From: Acidobacteriota bacterium
GTDB taxonomy: Bacteria > Acidobacteriota > Terriglobia > Terriglobales > Acidobacteriaceae
Length of the DNA stretch: 60,468 nt
Direction: 5' to 3'
NCBI GenBank assembly: GCA_021806005.1
Contig: JAJZDM010000009.1
Span: 1 to 60,468 of the forward strand
Positions 1-8,025 of this stretch are shown piece after piece. A program made the position numbers and the translations under genes. The notes below the pieces were generated by a model. It saw only the letters and a program-made list of their open reading frames with translations, was not told where the DNA came from and did not search any database. Positions within the stretch are counted from its first letter, which is position 1; each line of letters starts with the position of its first letter.

Positions 1-1
1 C

Positions 2-325
2 CCTCTTGCAACGTCGGAGTTCACCGCACTGATCAAAGCTCACCCTGAAGACAATCTCTCTGGCAATGCTTACTTCTACCTGGGAGAGATGGATATGCGC
101 AATCACAAACCCTCAGCCGCCATCAGGAGCTACGATCAGGTGATTACCACCTATCCCGACAACGCGAAGATCCCCGCCGCTGAACTGCACAAGGCCTACG
201 CACTGCTCGATGAGCGCGAAACCGCAGCGGCCGAACGCGAACTCCACGAGCTCATCCAACGCTTCCCTGTCTCTCCAGAGGCATCTCAGGCCCGCACCAA
301 ACTCAAAACCATCCGCCGCCAGTAA
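2..325 (+). CDS. ybgF: CpoB/YbgF-like TPR protein, C-terminal part
   Basis: The reading frame is open from the window edge and ends at a TAA, so only the last 107 residues are present and the start lies upstream. The piece carries two to three tetratricopeptide repeats: a GNAYFYLGE segment, then AAIRSYDQVITTYPDNAKIP, then a helix pair ending LIQRFPVSPEASQARTKL. This spacing, with the recurrent 'YP/FP-x-S/N' turns, is what the C-terminal domain of CpoB (YbgF) looks like. In proteobacteria CpoB is periplasmic and coordinates Tol-Pal constriction with peptidoglycan synthesis. The coiled-coil N-terminus and signal peptide cannot be seen, so another periplasmic TPR protein remains possible. A strong hairpin follows 26 bases after the stop. 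Confidence 0.7.
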   Translation, partial: PLATSEFTALIKAHPEDNLSGNAYFYLGEMDMRNHKPSAAIRSYDQVITTYPDNAKIPAAELHKAYALLDERETAAAERELHELIQRFPVSPEASQARTKLKTIRRQ

Positions 326-351
326 GACCCCCTATGGCTTGTAAGCCTCCT

Positions 352-381
352 GGCTGCATGGAACAAGAGTTCCATGCAGCC
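352..381 (+). terminator. Perfect 13-bp hairpin between convergent genes
   Basis: GGCTGCATGGAAC (352-364) is exactly complementary to 369-381 across a 4-base AAGA loop. It lies just behind the TPR gene and ahead of the convergent DHDPS-like gene. No T-run follows, so it may be a rho-assisted terminator, an mRNA end stabiliser or a mobile palindrome. The 12-base string CCTGGCTGCATG that opens it also opens a second hairpin at 25603-25636. Confidence 0.6.
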
Positions 382-564
382 GATAGCGGCTCGCCTCAGA
401 TTCACCCTCCGCCGTCCTCGCTCGGCCTCAATGGCACATTGGAATTCGCTGCAGCCAACGCCATGAGCCGAAGAAACAAGCCGACGACACGCCCATCTCG
501 GCGGTCCTTTCCCCAACCCTAAGCCACCTCACAGCCCATTACCTCCCGGCACCGGCGTTCTTTT

Positions 565-1617
565 TTAGTTTCGGATCCCCATCAACACCTGCTCCACAGC
601 GGCCTGCCCTTCCGCATTCAGCGAAAGACGCGGCAGCCGGGGTGCCCCGCCAAAGTACCCGTTCCAGTCGCACCCATACTTCACGCCGCTGATCCCCAGG
701 CCACCGAGCAGCGTATCGGCCTCTGCCATTCGCTGAACCTTCTCAGTCGCAAGCGCCGGATCTCCATCCTTGAACGCCGCATAAGCCTCGTGGCAAGCCT
801 GCGGGGAACATGCGGAGAGAGAGAACATCGCGCCGGCCACACCTGACTCCAGCAACTCCACAAACCCCGCGGAGGTCCCCATCGCCATCACCTGAAAGCC
901 AACAGTTTTGGTGCGTGTCTTGATCGCAATCTTCGGCACCGTCATCACCGAGCTTGAGTTCCCGATGGAACCCGCGGGCACAAACCCTGCCCCATCCGCC
1001 TCACCGCGGAAAGCCATGCGCCGGGTCACAGGGGCAAATACACTGGTCACCACCACATCCCGCCGCACATCCTGAGTAACCCCGGAGATCGCTAGAAACC
1101 GCTCCACGGTAAGCCCCTGATCGTAGATGCCCAGTACATTCCTGTGCACGGCCAACTCGGCGATCTCATCCACACTCAACCGGTAGCCCTGCTGCCGAAC
1201 CTCACTGGTCAGGGCAACAGGCAGTACTGATTCGTCCGCCACAGTCCGGAAGTAGAGCATCACCTCCTGCTCGGTCAATCGTTCCCACTGCGGCGGTGCT
1301 GCTAACAGCACCATATCGAAACCCGCCTTGGCCGCCATCTCCGCCACAGCGAGTGCGCCACGCACACTGTCCCTGGCTACCGCGGCCACCAGCACCTTCG
1401 CCGGATCAGCCACCTCACCCATCACTCGCAGCGTCTCAGCAATCTCCGCATCGCTGAGCGCAGCGCCCTCAGCCTCGGCGGTCAAAGCCACCAACCCTGA
1501 AGCTGGCGTCAACGAATAGCGTTGGACGTTGTACTCCAACTTGTGCAGATAGATCCCGCCGTCCCTGGTAAACGGCACTGTCAGTGGTATGTGAATTCCG
1601 TCAATCAGCATCCTCAT
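565..1617 (-). CDS. DHDPS/NAL-family protein lacking the Schiff-base lysine
   Basis: The 350-aa product aligns along its length with dihydrodipicolinate synthase and N-acetylneuraminate lyase, class I aldolase TIM barrels. It opens with DGIHIPLTVPF, has a middle GFDMVLLAAPP strand, and a late GVAGAMFSLSACSPQ strand. In the family the sixth strand carries G-I-K with the substrate-binding lysine. Here the segment reads VLGIYDQG, so Tyr165 occupies that site, and the usual catalytic YN-P tyrosine region is PVALTSEV. About 45 extra residues (roughly 195-240) separate this strand from the next recognisable one. I chose the ATG at 1617 because the upstream in-frame extension is Arg-rich and unlike the family; the ATG at 1611 is also possible. 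The aldolase fold is likely, but the reaction is unknown and may differ from retro-aldol chemistry. Confidence 0.75.
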   Translation of the reverse strand: MRMLIDGIHIPLTVPFTRDGGIYLHKLEYNVQRYSLTPASGLVALTAEAEGAALSDAEIAETLRVMGEVADPAKVLVAAVARDSVRGALAVAEMAAKAGFDMVLLAAPPQWERLTEQEVMLYFRTVADESVLPVALTSEVRQQGYRLSVDEIAELAVHRNVLGIYDQGLTVERFLAISGVTQDVRRDVVVTSVFAPVTRRMAFRGEADGAGFVPAGSIGNSSSVMTVPKIAIKTRTKTVGFQVMAMGTSAGFVELLESGVAGAMFSLSACSPQACHEAYAAFKDGDPALATEKVQRMAEADTLLGGLGISGVKYGCDWNGYFGGAPRLPRLSLNAEGQAAVEQVLMGIRN

Positions 1618-2273
1618 AAGTTTATCGCCATCCCACCGGCGCCGCACCCTTCAATCGCTCACTCCGAACCGGTATAGGGGCCTGGCCGTAAACCCTCACC
1701 CGCCCATCCCTCAATCCCAGCCACCCACATCGCGGCTTGTCACGCTCCAGCACATGGTTTGCCGCTCATCGAATGATTTGGGCCGGCCGCGGATGAGGGT
1801 ATTGCAGTAGACGGCCAGCAGGTTCCCCTGCATTTGGCGGATATGGGCCCGCTCTCCGGCAGGCTTATCGCGATCCGCCAGCGCTGCTGTTTGACATCGA
1901 AGGCGCTCTGCCTGTCCACCTTCAGGGTCCAATTCCCTTCTGGGTACGCTCAAGCAGGCGGGTTGGGTTGCAGGGCTTCGGTCCGGACCTCCAACTCCGG
2001 TTTGAGCCTCCCAGGCGAGTTCCGGGACCGTGCAGTGCGTTCTGCCATCCCGTTCGGACCGCCCGCTCGATTCCACGCCATCCCCGTCCATCCAGTCGGT
2101 CGCAAGATACCAGACTCGCGACAGAACCGGCTCGACGCGCGCTTCGCCTCACCCTGCGCTGCCACCTGTTCCCCGCGCCCGCGAACCTTCGCTCAAATTC
2201 GCGTAGCTGAGCGATAATCATGGTGGCGCGCGCACGCCTGCGCCGCCACGTCGCAAGGAGACGAATCGAAATC
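1618..2273. other. 656-bp intergenic stretch, no convincing gene
   Basis: This lies between divergent genes. Several short overlapping frames exist on both strands, but none shows a ribosome binding site, a domain or consistent codon use. On the minus strand, an open piece upstream of about 1950 continues after a single in-frame stop to about 1770 with protein-like composition (PEGNWTLKVDRQ), so a decayed gene is possible. The right-hand end must contain the promoter of the envelope protein at 2274; an AAGGAG lies at 2254-2259. Confidence 0.4.
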
Positions 2274-3326
2274 ATGAAAAAACTGGCCGGAATCCTCGTC
2301 CTGCTCTTCGCTTTCACCACCGCGGCCTTCGCAGACATCGTTGTGCTGCACGACGGTCGCAGCTACTCTGGCACCTTTGCCGGCGCGCCCAGCGGCACAC
2401 TCGTCTTCAAGGGAGTACACGGTACCCAGTACACCTTCCCGCTCGCTCAGATACAGTCCATCGTCTTCTCGAACGTCGGTGACCATATCACCCTGCGCGG
2501 CGGCCACGCCTACAGAGGCCAGCTGGTCGGCCTCACCACCCTGCCCTTCAACGGCCAGAACGGCATCTCCTACGTCTTCCCGCTGGCGGACGTAACCACA
2601 GTCATCTTCGCCGAACAGCCGTCGCCGTCGGCGCCGATGGAGAATGCGTCAATGGGCCAGGCTGGCGAGCCGATGGCTGAAGGACAGATGGCTGGTGCGC
2701 AGATGGCCGGCGCGCCGATGACTGAAGGACAGATGGCTGGTGCGCAGATGGCTGGAGGACAAATGGCGAATGGTGCGATGGCCTACGGCCCATCCGGGGC
2801 CGCCAACATGCGTAACGCCATCGTCGTTCCCGCCGGCACGCAGATCGACGTCCGTACCGACGTCCCCATCGACACCACCCGGGACACCGCCGGGATGGAG
2901 TACGCTGCCACCGTACAGAACAACGTTCGCGACAGCACGGGAGTTGTCAGCATCCCTGCCGGAACCCGCGCCAAGCTTCAGGTCATTGACGCATCGCAAG
3001 GCGGCATCCACGGCCAGGCCTACGCCGTCGACCTCTACGCGGTCCTGGTCAACGGCACGCCCTACCGGGTCGATTCCAGCTCCGTCGGAGGACAGGAGGG
3101 CGTCGGCTTGAATAAGCGGACGGCACTGTTCGGCGGCGGCGGACTGGCCCTCGGCTCACTGCTCGGCGCAGCCTTTGGCGGTGGAACCGGCGCAGCCATC
3201 GGTGCGCTCGCTGGCGGAGCCGGCGGAATCGGCACCCAGATGTTCACCCACGGGAAAACCGTCAAGATCCCCGCCGAAACCGTCCTCAGCTTCCAGTTGC
3301 AGCGCACCCTCGTTCTACATCCGTAA
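2274..3326 (+). CDS. Secreted envelope protein with Met-rich repeats and glycine zipper
   Basis: The start ATG at 2274 is preceded by AAGGAG and begins a clear signal peptide (MKKLAGILVLLFAFTTAAFA). The 350-aa protein then has two similar beta units (residues about 20-50 and 55-95) built on 'VVLHDGRSYSGTF' and 'ITLRGGHAYRGQL', each ending in YTFPL/YVFPL-A. A low-complexity block of 5-residue units of the MAGAQ/MAEGQ type follows at about 120-175. A compact domain starting with VPAGTQIDVRTD comes next. Near the C-terminus a glycine zipper (GSLLGAAFGG, GAAIGALAGGAGG) could insert in or associate with a membrane. The product is therefore probably periplasmic or outer-membrane associated. The function is unknown. 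The gene stands alone and is followed by a strong hairpin at 3340. Confidence 0.8.
   Translation: MKKLAGILVLLFAFTTAAFADIVVLHDGRSYSGTFAGAPSGTLVFKGVHGTQYTFPLAQIQSIVFSNVGDHITLRGGHAYRGQLVGLTTLPFNGQNGISYVFPLADVTTVIFAEQPSPSAPMENASMGQAGEPMAEGQMAGAQMAGAPMTEGQMAGAQMAGGQMANGAMAYGPSGAANMRNAIVVPAGTQIDVRTDVPIDTTRDTAGMEYAATVQNNVRDSTGVVSIPAGTRAKLQVIDASQGGIHGQAYAVDLYAVLVNGTPYRVDSSSVGGQEGVGLNKRTALFGGGGLALGSLLGAAFGGGTGAAIGALAGGAGGIGTQMFTHGKTVKIPAETVLSFQLQRTLVLHP
2677..2752 (+). repeat. In-gene direct repeat encoding the Met-rich block
   Basis: Bases 2677-2707 are repeated exactly at 2722-2752, a 45-base (15-residue) period, inside the gene at 2274-3326. The repeats encode variants of M-x-x-x-Q pentapeptides. 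Exact identity suggests recent slippage or recombination, so repeat number may vary between strains. Confidence 0.85.
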
Positions 3327-3339
3327 TCACCGTTCCGGA

Positions 3340-3363
3340 GCGAGCCGGCATCCGCCGGCTCGC
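3340..3363 (+). terminator. GC-rich 10-bp hairpin after the envelope protein
   Basis: GCGAGCCGGC (3340-3349) pairs exactly with 3354-3363 across an ATCC loop, 14 bases behind the stop at 3326. No T-run follows. It may serve both this gene and the convergent ketopantoate-reductase-like gene. Confidence 0.6.
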
Positions 3364-3462
3364 GAACCCGGTCCGCATCAGCCGATGTTGCGCAGATTCA
3401 AAGAGGCGACGCGGAGACTCACGCCTCTCAGGGAGCGTGCGCCTGGCGGTTATTATCCGCAG

Positions 3463-4329
3463 CTACAGCGCTTCCAGAAGAGAGAGCAACAGGCTGTTTC
3501 TTGGCGTTGGTACGTTGCACTCCCGTCCGAAGCGCACAATCGCTCCGATGCGGGCGTCCGTCTCCATCGGACGGCGCGCAAGGCGGTCCGCCAACAATGA
3601 GTTCACTGAGTCCACCGGGTAATTGCGATATTGAGTGAGCACCTTCTCCGGAAGATCCTCATCCAGGATGGCTCCCACGGCACGGCCCACCTCGGCGCAC
3701 TCCCGCACCACTTCCAGCGTTACCTTGCCGATCGCCTCCTCCCGGAAGACACCCGCGGGCTTGCCCAGCAGCGCGGAGATGGAACCGGCAGAGTTGATAC
3801 AGAGCTTTCTCCACGCGGCGGAAAGAAAGTCATCCGTCAGAGTGATCTGCGCAGCGGAGCCATGAAAGAGGCCCGCAAAGGCCCGTCCTTGCGCATCGGC
3901 CGGGATGAAGAGCTCAGCGGTTCCACGCTGGTGCACACTCCCTGGCGCTCGCCGTTCCGCCGGGCAATCGATGATGACGGGGACGATCCGGTCTTCCGGC
4001 ACATAGACGGCAAAGCGTTCCCGGTGCTCCACGCCATTCTGAATCACTGCCACCGGAGCACCTTGCTCCGCGAGTCGTTTGATCCATGCGCCCGCACCGG
4101 GAGCGTCGTAGGTCTTGGTCGCCACGATGACCCAATCGACCACCTGGGCTACTGAAGGGGATGTAAGGTTCGTGTAGCTGACGCGGACGTTTCCTTCCGG
4201 AGTCTCAACGTCCAGGTGCGGCAGTGGACGCCGCGTACACAGCACAAGCTCGTTTTGCCCGGCTGTCTGCAGCAGGGCTGCAATAACAGACCCGATAGCG
4301 CCCACTCCCACAACTGCGATCCGCGGCAT
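3463..4329 (-). CDS. Ketopantoate reductase-like (ApbA/PanE) dehydrogenase
   Basis: The 288-aa protein starts with a textbook Rossmann nucleotide-binding loop, IAVVGVGAIGSVIAALL, as in NADPH-dependent 2-dehydropantoate reductases. 'DWVIVATKTYD' (about 65-75) and 'VAVIQNGVEHRE' (about 95-105) match the conserved TK and QNG segments of the family. The 'AAWRKLCINSAGSISALLG' helix (about 165-185) carries the catalytic Lys and the Asn of the W-K-x3-N motif. Length matches the family. PanE would make pantoate for coenzyme A, but many paralogues act on other 2-oxo acids, so the substrate is uncertain. It lies 113 bases behind fliJ on the same strand and could be read through from the flagellar operon, though no functional link is evident. 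Confidence 0.85.
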   Translation of the reverse strand: MPRIAVVGVGAIGSVIAALLQTAGQNELVLCTRRPLPHLDVETPEGNVRVSYTNLTSPSVAQVVDWVIVATKTYDAPGAGAWIKRLAEQGAPVAVIQNGVEHRERFAVYVPEDRIVPVIIDCPAERRAPGSVHQRGTAELFIPADAQGRAFAGLFHGSAAQITLTDDFLSAAWRKLCINSAGSISALLGKPAGVFREEAIGKVTLEVVRECAEVGRAVGAILDEDLPEKVLTQYRNYPVDSVNSLLADRLARRPMETDARIGAIVRFGRECNVPTPRNSLLLSLLEAL

Positions 4330-4442
4330 AGCAACATTATGGCACGCAGGCTCATGGCGAAGAGTCCCCTCCTCAGCCGGACTCCAGCCTGCGCTACAGA
4401 CAAATTTGAGATGACATCAGAGCTCACCCTCCAGGAGAGAGT

Positions 4443-4880
4443 TCACCGGCGCGATCGCCGCGCCAGAAAGACATCGTCCAGCCGCTTCTGTTCCTCGTGC
4501 CGTTGCCTGCGCTGGAACGCCTCTCTCTGTCTCTGCAGCATTTCGCTCAGCATCTCGCGGTCCTGATGGGCCGCCTGGTAGGCCTTGATCTGCCCCTGCA
4601 ACTCCTGATGAAGACGCTGCATCTCTGCCTGCAGCAGCTTGCCCCGCTCCTCTGCCAGTACCTCCTCGCGCAGCAGGGCCTGCAGATGCCCACTCGGAAT
4701 CGACTCGCGAAGCGCCTGCTCCCGCTGCCTGCGCGCTTCATCCATCGCCGCTCGCAACCGCTCCATCTGGGCTTCGACGCGGGCCACCGAGGAACGAACC
4801 CTGTGCAGCGCCCGCTCCTCGCGGCGTTCGATACTCTCCCGAAACCGCAACACCGCTGCCAGGGGAGATTGAAATGCCAT
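4443..4880 (-). CDS. fliJ: Flagellar export protein FliJ
   Basis: This is a 145-aa, almost entirely helical and charged protein (runs of E, R, Q, K with heptad hydrophobics), with the FliJ-like opening FQSPLAAVLRFRESIERREE. FliJ is the coiled-coil stalk of the flagellar type III export ATPase and binds the centre of the FliI hexamer. Assignment rests on this opening, on coiled-coil character, on size, and on its place immediately behind fliI. The ATG at 4880 follows fliI's stop by 34 bases. It appears to be the last gene of the flagellar operon. Confidence 0.88.
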   Translation of the reverse strand: MAFQSPLAAVLRFRESIERREERALHRVRSSVARVEAQMERLRAAMDEARRQREQALRESIPSGHLQALLREEVLAEERGKLLQAEMQRLHQELQGQIKAYQAAHQDREMLSEMLQRQREAFQRRQRHEEQKRLDDVFLARRSRR

Positions 4881-4914
4881 CGATCCTCCGTCCTCGCCTG
4901 CTCCGTCTCCGCAG

Positions 4915-6222
4915 CTACTCCGGCAACGCCAGCAAAAGTTTCACAGACACGTCATAAGGGCACAGTGCCTCCGCACCCTGTTGCAGATAACCATTGATCG
5001 CGGGCAGATTCTGCACCGCCTGATCCAGCGCCGGGTCGGAGTTCTTCTGATAGGCCCCAATCCGGATCAGATCCTCCGAGCGCGCATACGTCGCCATCGC
5101 TCGCCGCACCGCTCCAGCCTTCGCCAGGTGCTCCCGGCAGACGACCTTGGGCATCAATCGGCTCAAGCTGTCCAGAATGGAGATCGGAGGATAGTGGTTG
5201 CGCATCGCCAGATTTCTATCCAGCACCACGTGCCCGTCCAGAAGCGAACGAACCGTATCCACCACCGGATCCTGCTGATCGTCACCCTCCATAAGCACCG
5301 TATAGAAGGCGGTAATGCTGCCCTGGGAAAAGTTTCCCGCCCGCTCCACCAGCCCGGCCAGCATGTTCAACACCGACGGCGTGTATCCCTTGGCTGTCGG
5401 CGGCTCTCCTGCGGCCAGCCCGATCTCCCGCTGTGCCATCGCGAACCTGGTCAGGGAATCGGTCACCAGCAGAACGTTCTTCCCCATGCTGGCAAAGTAC
5501 TCCGCAACCGCCGTAGCCGAAAGCGCCGCTCGAATCCTCTGCAGCGGCGACTGATCGGAGGTCGATACAATCACCACCGCGCGCCGCAGCCCGTCCTCGC
5601 CCAGCACCTCCAGAAACTCCCCCACCTCACGCCCGCGCTCTCCCACCAGGGCCAGCACCGTCATATCCGCCGCAGTGCCGCGCGCCATCATCCCGATCAG
5701 CGTGCTTTTTCCCACTCCACTGCCGCCAAAGATCCCAATCCGCTGCCCCCTCCCGCACGTCAGCAGGCCATCGATCGCGCGGATGCCACAGCCCAGCGGC
5801 TCCCGGATCGGAACGCGCTCCATCGGCAGCGGCGCGCTTCCGCCCAGACTCATCGACCCGGTCGCCCGGTACTCTCCCTTGCCATCGATAGGCTTCCCCG
5901 CAGGATCGATCACCCGGCCCAGCATCTCCAGGCCTACCCGTACCGACGGACGCGCACCCCACGCAACAATCGAATCTCCCAGGCGAACACCACGCGGATG
6001 ATCCACGGCCATCGACAACACGGTTGCGCCCCGGAAGCCAATAATCTCTCCCTCGTACACCCTTCCCTTGGCGGTTCGCACCTCGCAGGTCTCTCCGACA
6101 AACCCTGCCGGACCCGCTGACTCCATCAGGTTGCCGACCACCTGGCTCAGGCGGCCCGTCCAGCGCAGCGTCGAACTGGCCTCGAGATGATGCAGATACG
6201 GCGCCAGCAGCGCTTGCGTCAT
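4915..6222 (-). CDS. fliI: Flagellum-specific export ATPase FliI
   Basis: The 435-aa protein has the F1-beta-like ATPase fold of FliI. The Walker A loop IFGGSGVGKSTLIG is near residue 165, 'ALVGERGREVGEFLE' follows near 190, and the Walker B strand KNVLLVTDSLTRFA lies near 250, followed by the family signature GEPPTAKGYTPSVLNMLAGLVERAG (given here as positions about 270-295). The C-terminal helical part ends in 'LLALPE'. FliI hydrolyses ATP at the cytoplasmic face of the export gate. Its ATG overlaps the fliH stop in an ATGA arrangement, which implies translational coupling. Length and motifs are all normal. Confidence 0.97.
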   Translation of the reverse strand: MTQALLAPYLHHLEASSTLRWTGRLSQVVGNLMESAGPAGFVGETCEVRTAKGRVYEGEIIGFRGATVLSMAVDHPRGVRLGDSIVAWGARPSVRVGLEMLGRVIDPAGKPIDGKGEYRATGSMSLGGSAPLPMERVPIREPLGCGIRAIDGLLTCGRGQRIGIFGGSGVGKSTLIGMMARGTAADMTVLALVGERGREVGEFLEVLGEDGLRRAVVIVSTSDQSPLQRIRAALSATAVAEYFASMGKNVLLVTDSLTRFAMAQREIGLAAGEPPTAKGYTPSVLNMLAGLVERAGNFSQGSITAFYTVLMEGDDQQDPVVDTVRSLLDGHVVLDRNLAMRNHYPPISILDSLSRLMPKVVCREHLAKAGAVRRAMATYARSEDLIRIGAYQKNSDPALDQAVQNLPAINGYLQQGAEALCPYDVSVKLLLALPE

Positions 6223-7019
6223 CTTCTCTTCGGCCCCTTCCCCGGCCGTAACGCCATCAGATCGAAGAACCCCTGCTCTACCTCTTTGAGCTGCGTGTCC
6301 AATCCGAAGTTGGCCGTCCCCAGTTCGGTCTCCACCAGGCAGTCCTGGTCACTCAATCCGCCATCCTCTTCCACCTCAACCCGCACACCGGCTACCGGCT
6401 CGCAGAAGAAGCTCTTCCATCGCGATCCCTTCCCCTTGCCGATGCGCACCTTCACTCTCGATCCCTCCCCAAGCTTCTCCACCGCCATCCTCACCAGCGT
6501 CGCCACCAGCATCGGATCCACCTGCGCCTCGCGGTGCAGGATCCTGGCCGCAATGGCCAGGGCAAGTTGCACAATCTCCGCCTCGGCGCGCCCGAAGTAC
6601 TCCTCACGCTCCGCGGCAAAACCAGCGATCGCGGAGCGAACCAGGACTCGTTCCGCCTCCAGCTTTCCCTCATACTCACGGCGCAGCCGCTGTTCCGCTT
6701 CGCGAACCGCATCTGCTCTCTCCTGCTGAATCCTTCTTGCAAGATCCTGGTGCGACATCTCCACCTCGGCCCGCACCACCGTGGATTCGTTGCCCGCCAG
6801 GTCGGTACCCCCGGGCATCATCGAACCGGATACAGCAGAAGAGGCGGAAGCCGCCAATCCAAAGGCATCTGGCGCCGCGGCCTCCTCGCCGTGAACCCCC
6901 ACTCGGGGAGCAGCCGCACCGGAAACCGCACCCTTGCCCGCCATATCGCGGTACACCAGAGCCCTTACCGGCCCTCCCGGCAGACTCTCCCCCGTCAGAA
7001 CGCTAGAGGACATACTCAT
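6219..7019 (-). CDS. fliH: Flagellar assembly protein FliH
   Basis: The C-terminal half (about residues 120-266) has the FliH/YscL pattern: long helices rich in A, E and R, then 'QLALAIAARILHREAQVDPMLV' and a globular end with VRVEVEEDGGL. The N-terminal about 80 residues are low-complexity and divergent, as is usual for FliH. FliH inhibits FliI and links it to FliN. The start lies inside the end of fliG; candidates are the ATGs at 7019 and 7013, both within reach of a GGGAG in the fliG tail, and I give the longer of these. The stop overlaps the fliI start. Confidence 0.92.
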   Translation of the reverse strand: MSMSSSVLTGESLPGGPVRALVYRDMAGKGAVSGAAAPRVGVHGEEAAAPDAFGLAASASSAVSGSMMPGGTDLAGNESTVVRAEVEMSHQDLARRIQQERADAVREAEQRLRREYEGKLEAERVLVRSAIAGFAAEREEYFGRAEAEIVQLALAIAARILHREAQVDPMLVATLVRMAVEKLGEGSRVKVRIGKGKGSRWKSFFCEPVAGVRVEVEEDGGLSDQDCLVETELGTANFGLDTQLKEVEQGFFDLMALRPGKGPKRR

Positions 7020-8025
7020 CTTCTCCCTCACTCTTCAGGACAATCTTGCCTTCAGACTCCAGCTTGTGAGCAATAGCGATGATCTCCGCCTGGGCCTTGG
7101 CGACGTCCTTGCTCCGTACCGGACCCATCGCATCGGAGTCTTCCTTCATCATCTCGACGGCACGCGAGGACATGGTCCGGTAAAAATGGCTTCTCAGCTC
7201 CTCGCCCGCGCCCTTCAAGGCGATCATCAATACTTTCTTGTCAAGGACATTCATCAGTTCGCGAAGCTCCTGATCCGGCACCTCCAGAAAATCATCAAAG
7301 GTGAACATCAGGTCCCGGATGTTCATCACGAGTTGAGGCTCGTCTTTCTCGATGTTGTCCAGAATCTCCCGCGCCACCAGGGGGTCCAGACGATTCATCA
7401 GCTCCGCCACCTCCCGGAAACCGAACTCCGTTCGCTTGCTCTGATCGCCCACCGAGCGCAGCCGGCGATTCAGCACGGTTGAAACCTTGCTGGCCACCTC
7501 CGGGGAGAACTGCCCTATATTCGCCAGCCGCTTCACACAGTCAGCCCGCACCCCCGGCTCCAGCTTCATCAGCAGCGCCGATGCCTGTTTCACATCCAGG
7601 TGACCAAGGATCAGCGCTTTGGTCTGCGAGTGTTCTCCCACCAGAAACCTCGCCAATTGCCTTGGATCGACCTTCTTCAAAGAATCCATTCGCATCGCAT
7701 TGGCGTCATTGGGGCGCAGCAGTTGTTGTAGCATCGCCTTGGCGCCACTCTCCCCAAAGGCCTTGGTCAGCAGCCGGGCAGCTACATCATGCCCTCCCAC
7801 GGCCAGAAAATCCTGCGCCACCATGATCTGGTGAAACTCCTCCAGCACTCTGGACGCGGTCTCAAATGGAACCGCGGTCAACGCCGCTACCTCCGCGCTC
7901 ACGCGTTGCACCTCCTCCTCCGGAAGATTCTGCAGAATCGCGGCTGCGGCGTCCTCGCCCAGCACAGAGAGCAGAATGGCGGCCTTGCGTGTGCCGCTCA
8001 GCGGCGCCTGCTCCATAATGCTCAT
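7003..8025 (-). CDS. fliG: Flagellar motor switch protein FliG
   Basis: The 340-aa protein shows all three FliG domains. The N-terminal one begins TRKAAILLSVLGED and binds FliF. The middle has the EHSQTKALILGHLD segment (the EHPQ motif site). The C-terminal torque helix reads 'ELRELMNVLDKKVLMIALKGA' (about 275-300), keeping the alternating charged residues that interact with the stator. The ATG at 8025 is chosen because it overlaps the fliF stop (ATGA) and has GGAGG eight bases upstream; the extension further upstream is not FliG-like. FliG is the rotor protein that converts ion flow into rotation. Confidence 0.97.
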   Translation of the reverse strand: MSIMEQAPLSGTRKAAILLSVLGEDAAAAILQNLPEEEVQRVSAEVAALTAVPFETASRVLEEFHQIMVAQDFLAVGGHDVAARLLTKAFGESGAKAMLQQLLRPNDANAMRMDSLKKVDPRQLARFLVGEHSQTKALILGHLDVKQASALLMKLEPGVRADCVKRLANIGQFSPEVASKVSTVLNRRLRSVGDQSKRTEFGFREVAELMNRLDPLVAREILDNIEKDEPQLVMNIRDLMFTFDDFLEVPDQELRELMNVLDKKVLMIALKGAGEELRSHFYRTMSSRAVEMMKEDSDAMGPVRSKDVAKAQAEIIAIAHKLESEGKIVLKSEGEDEYVL

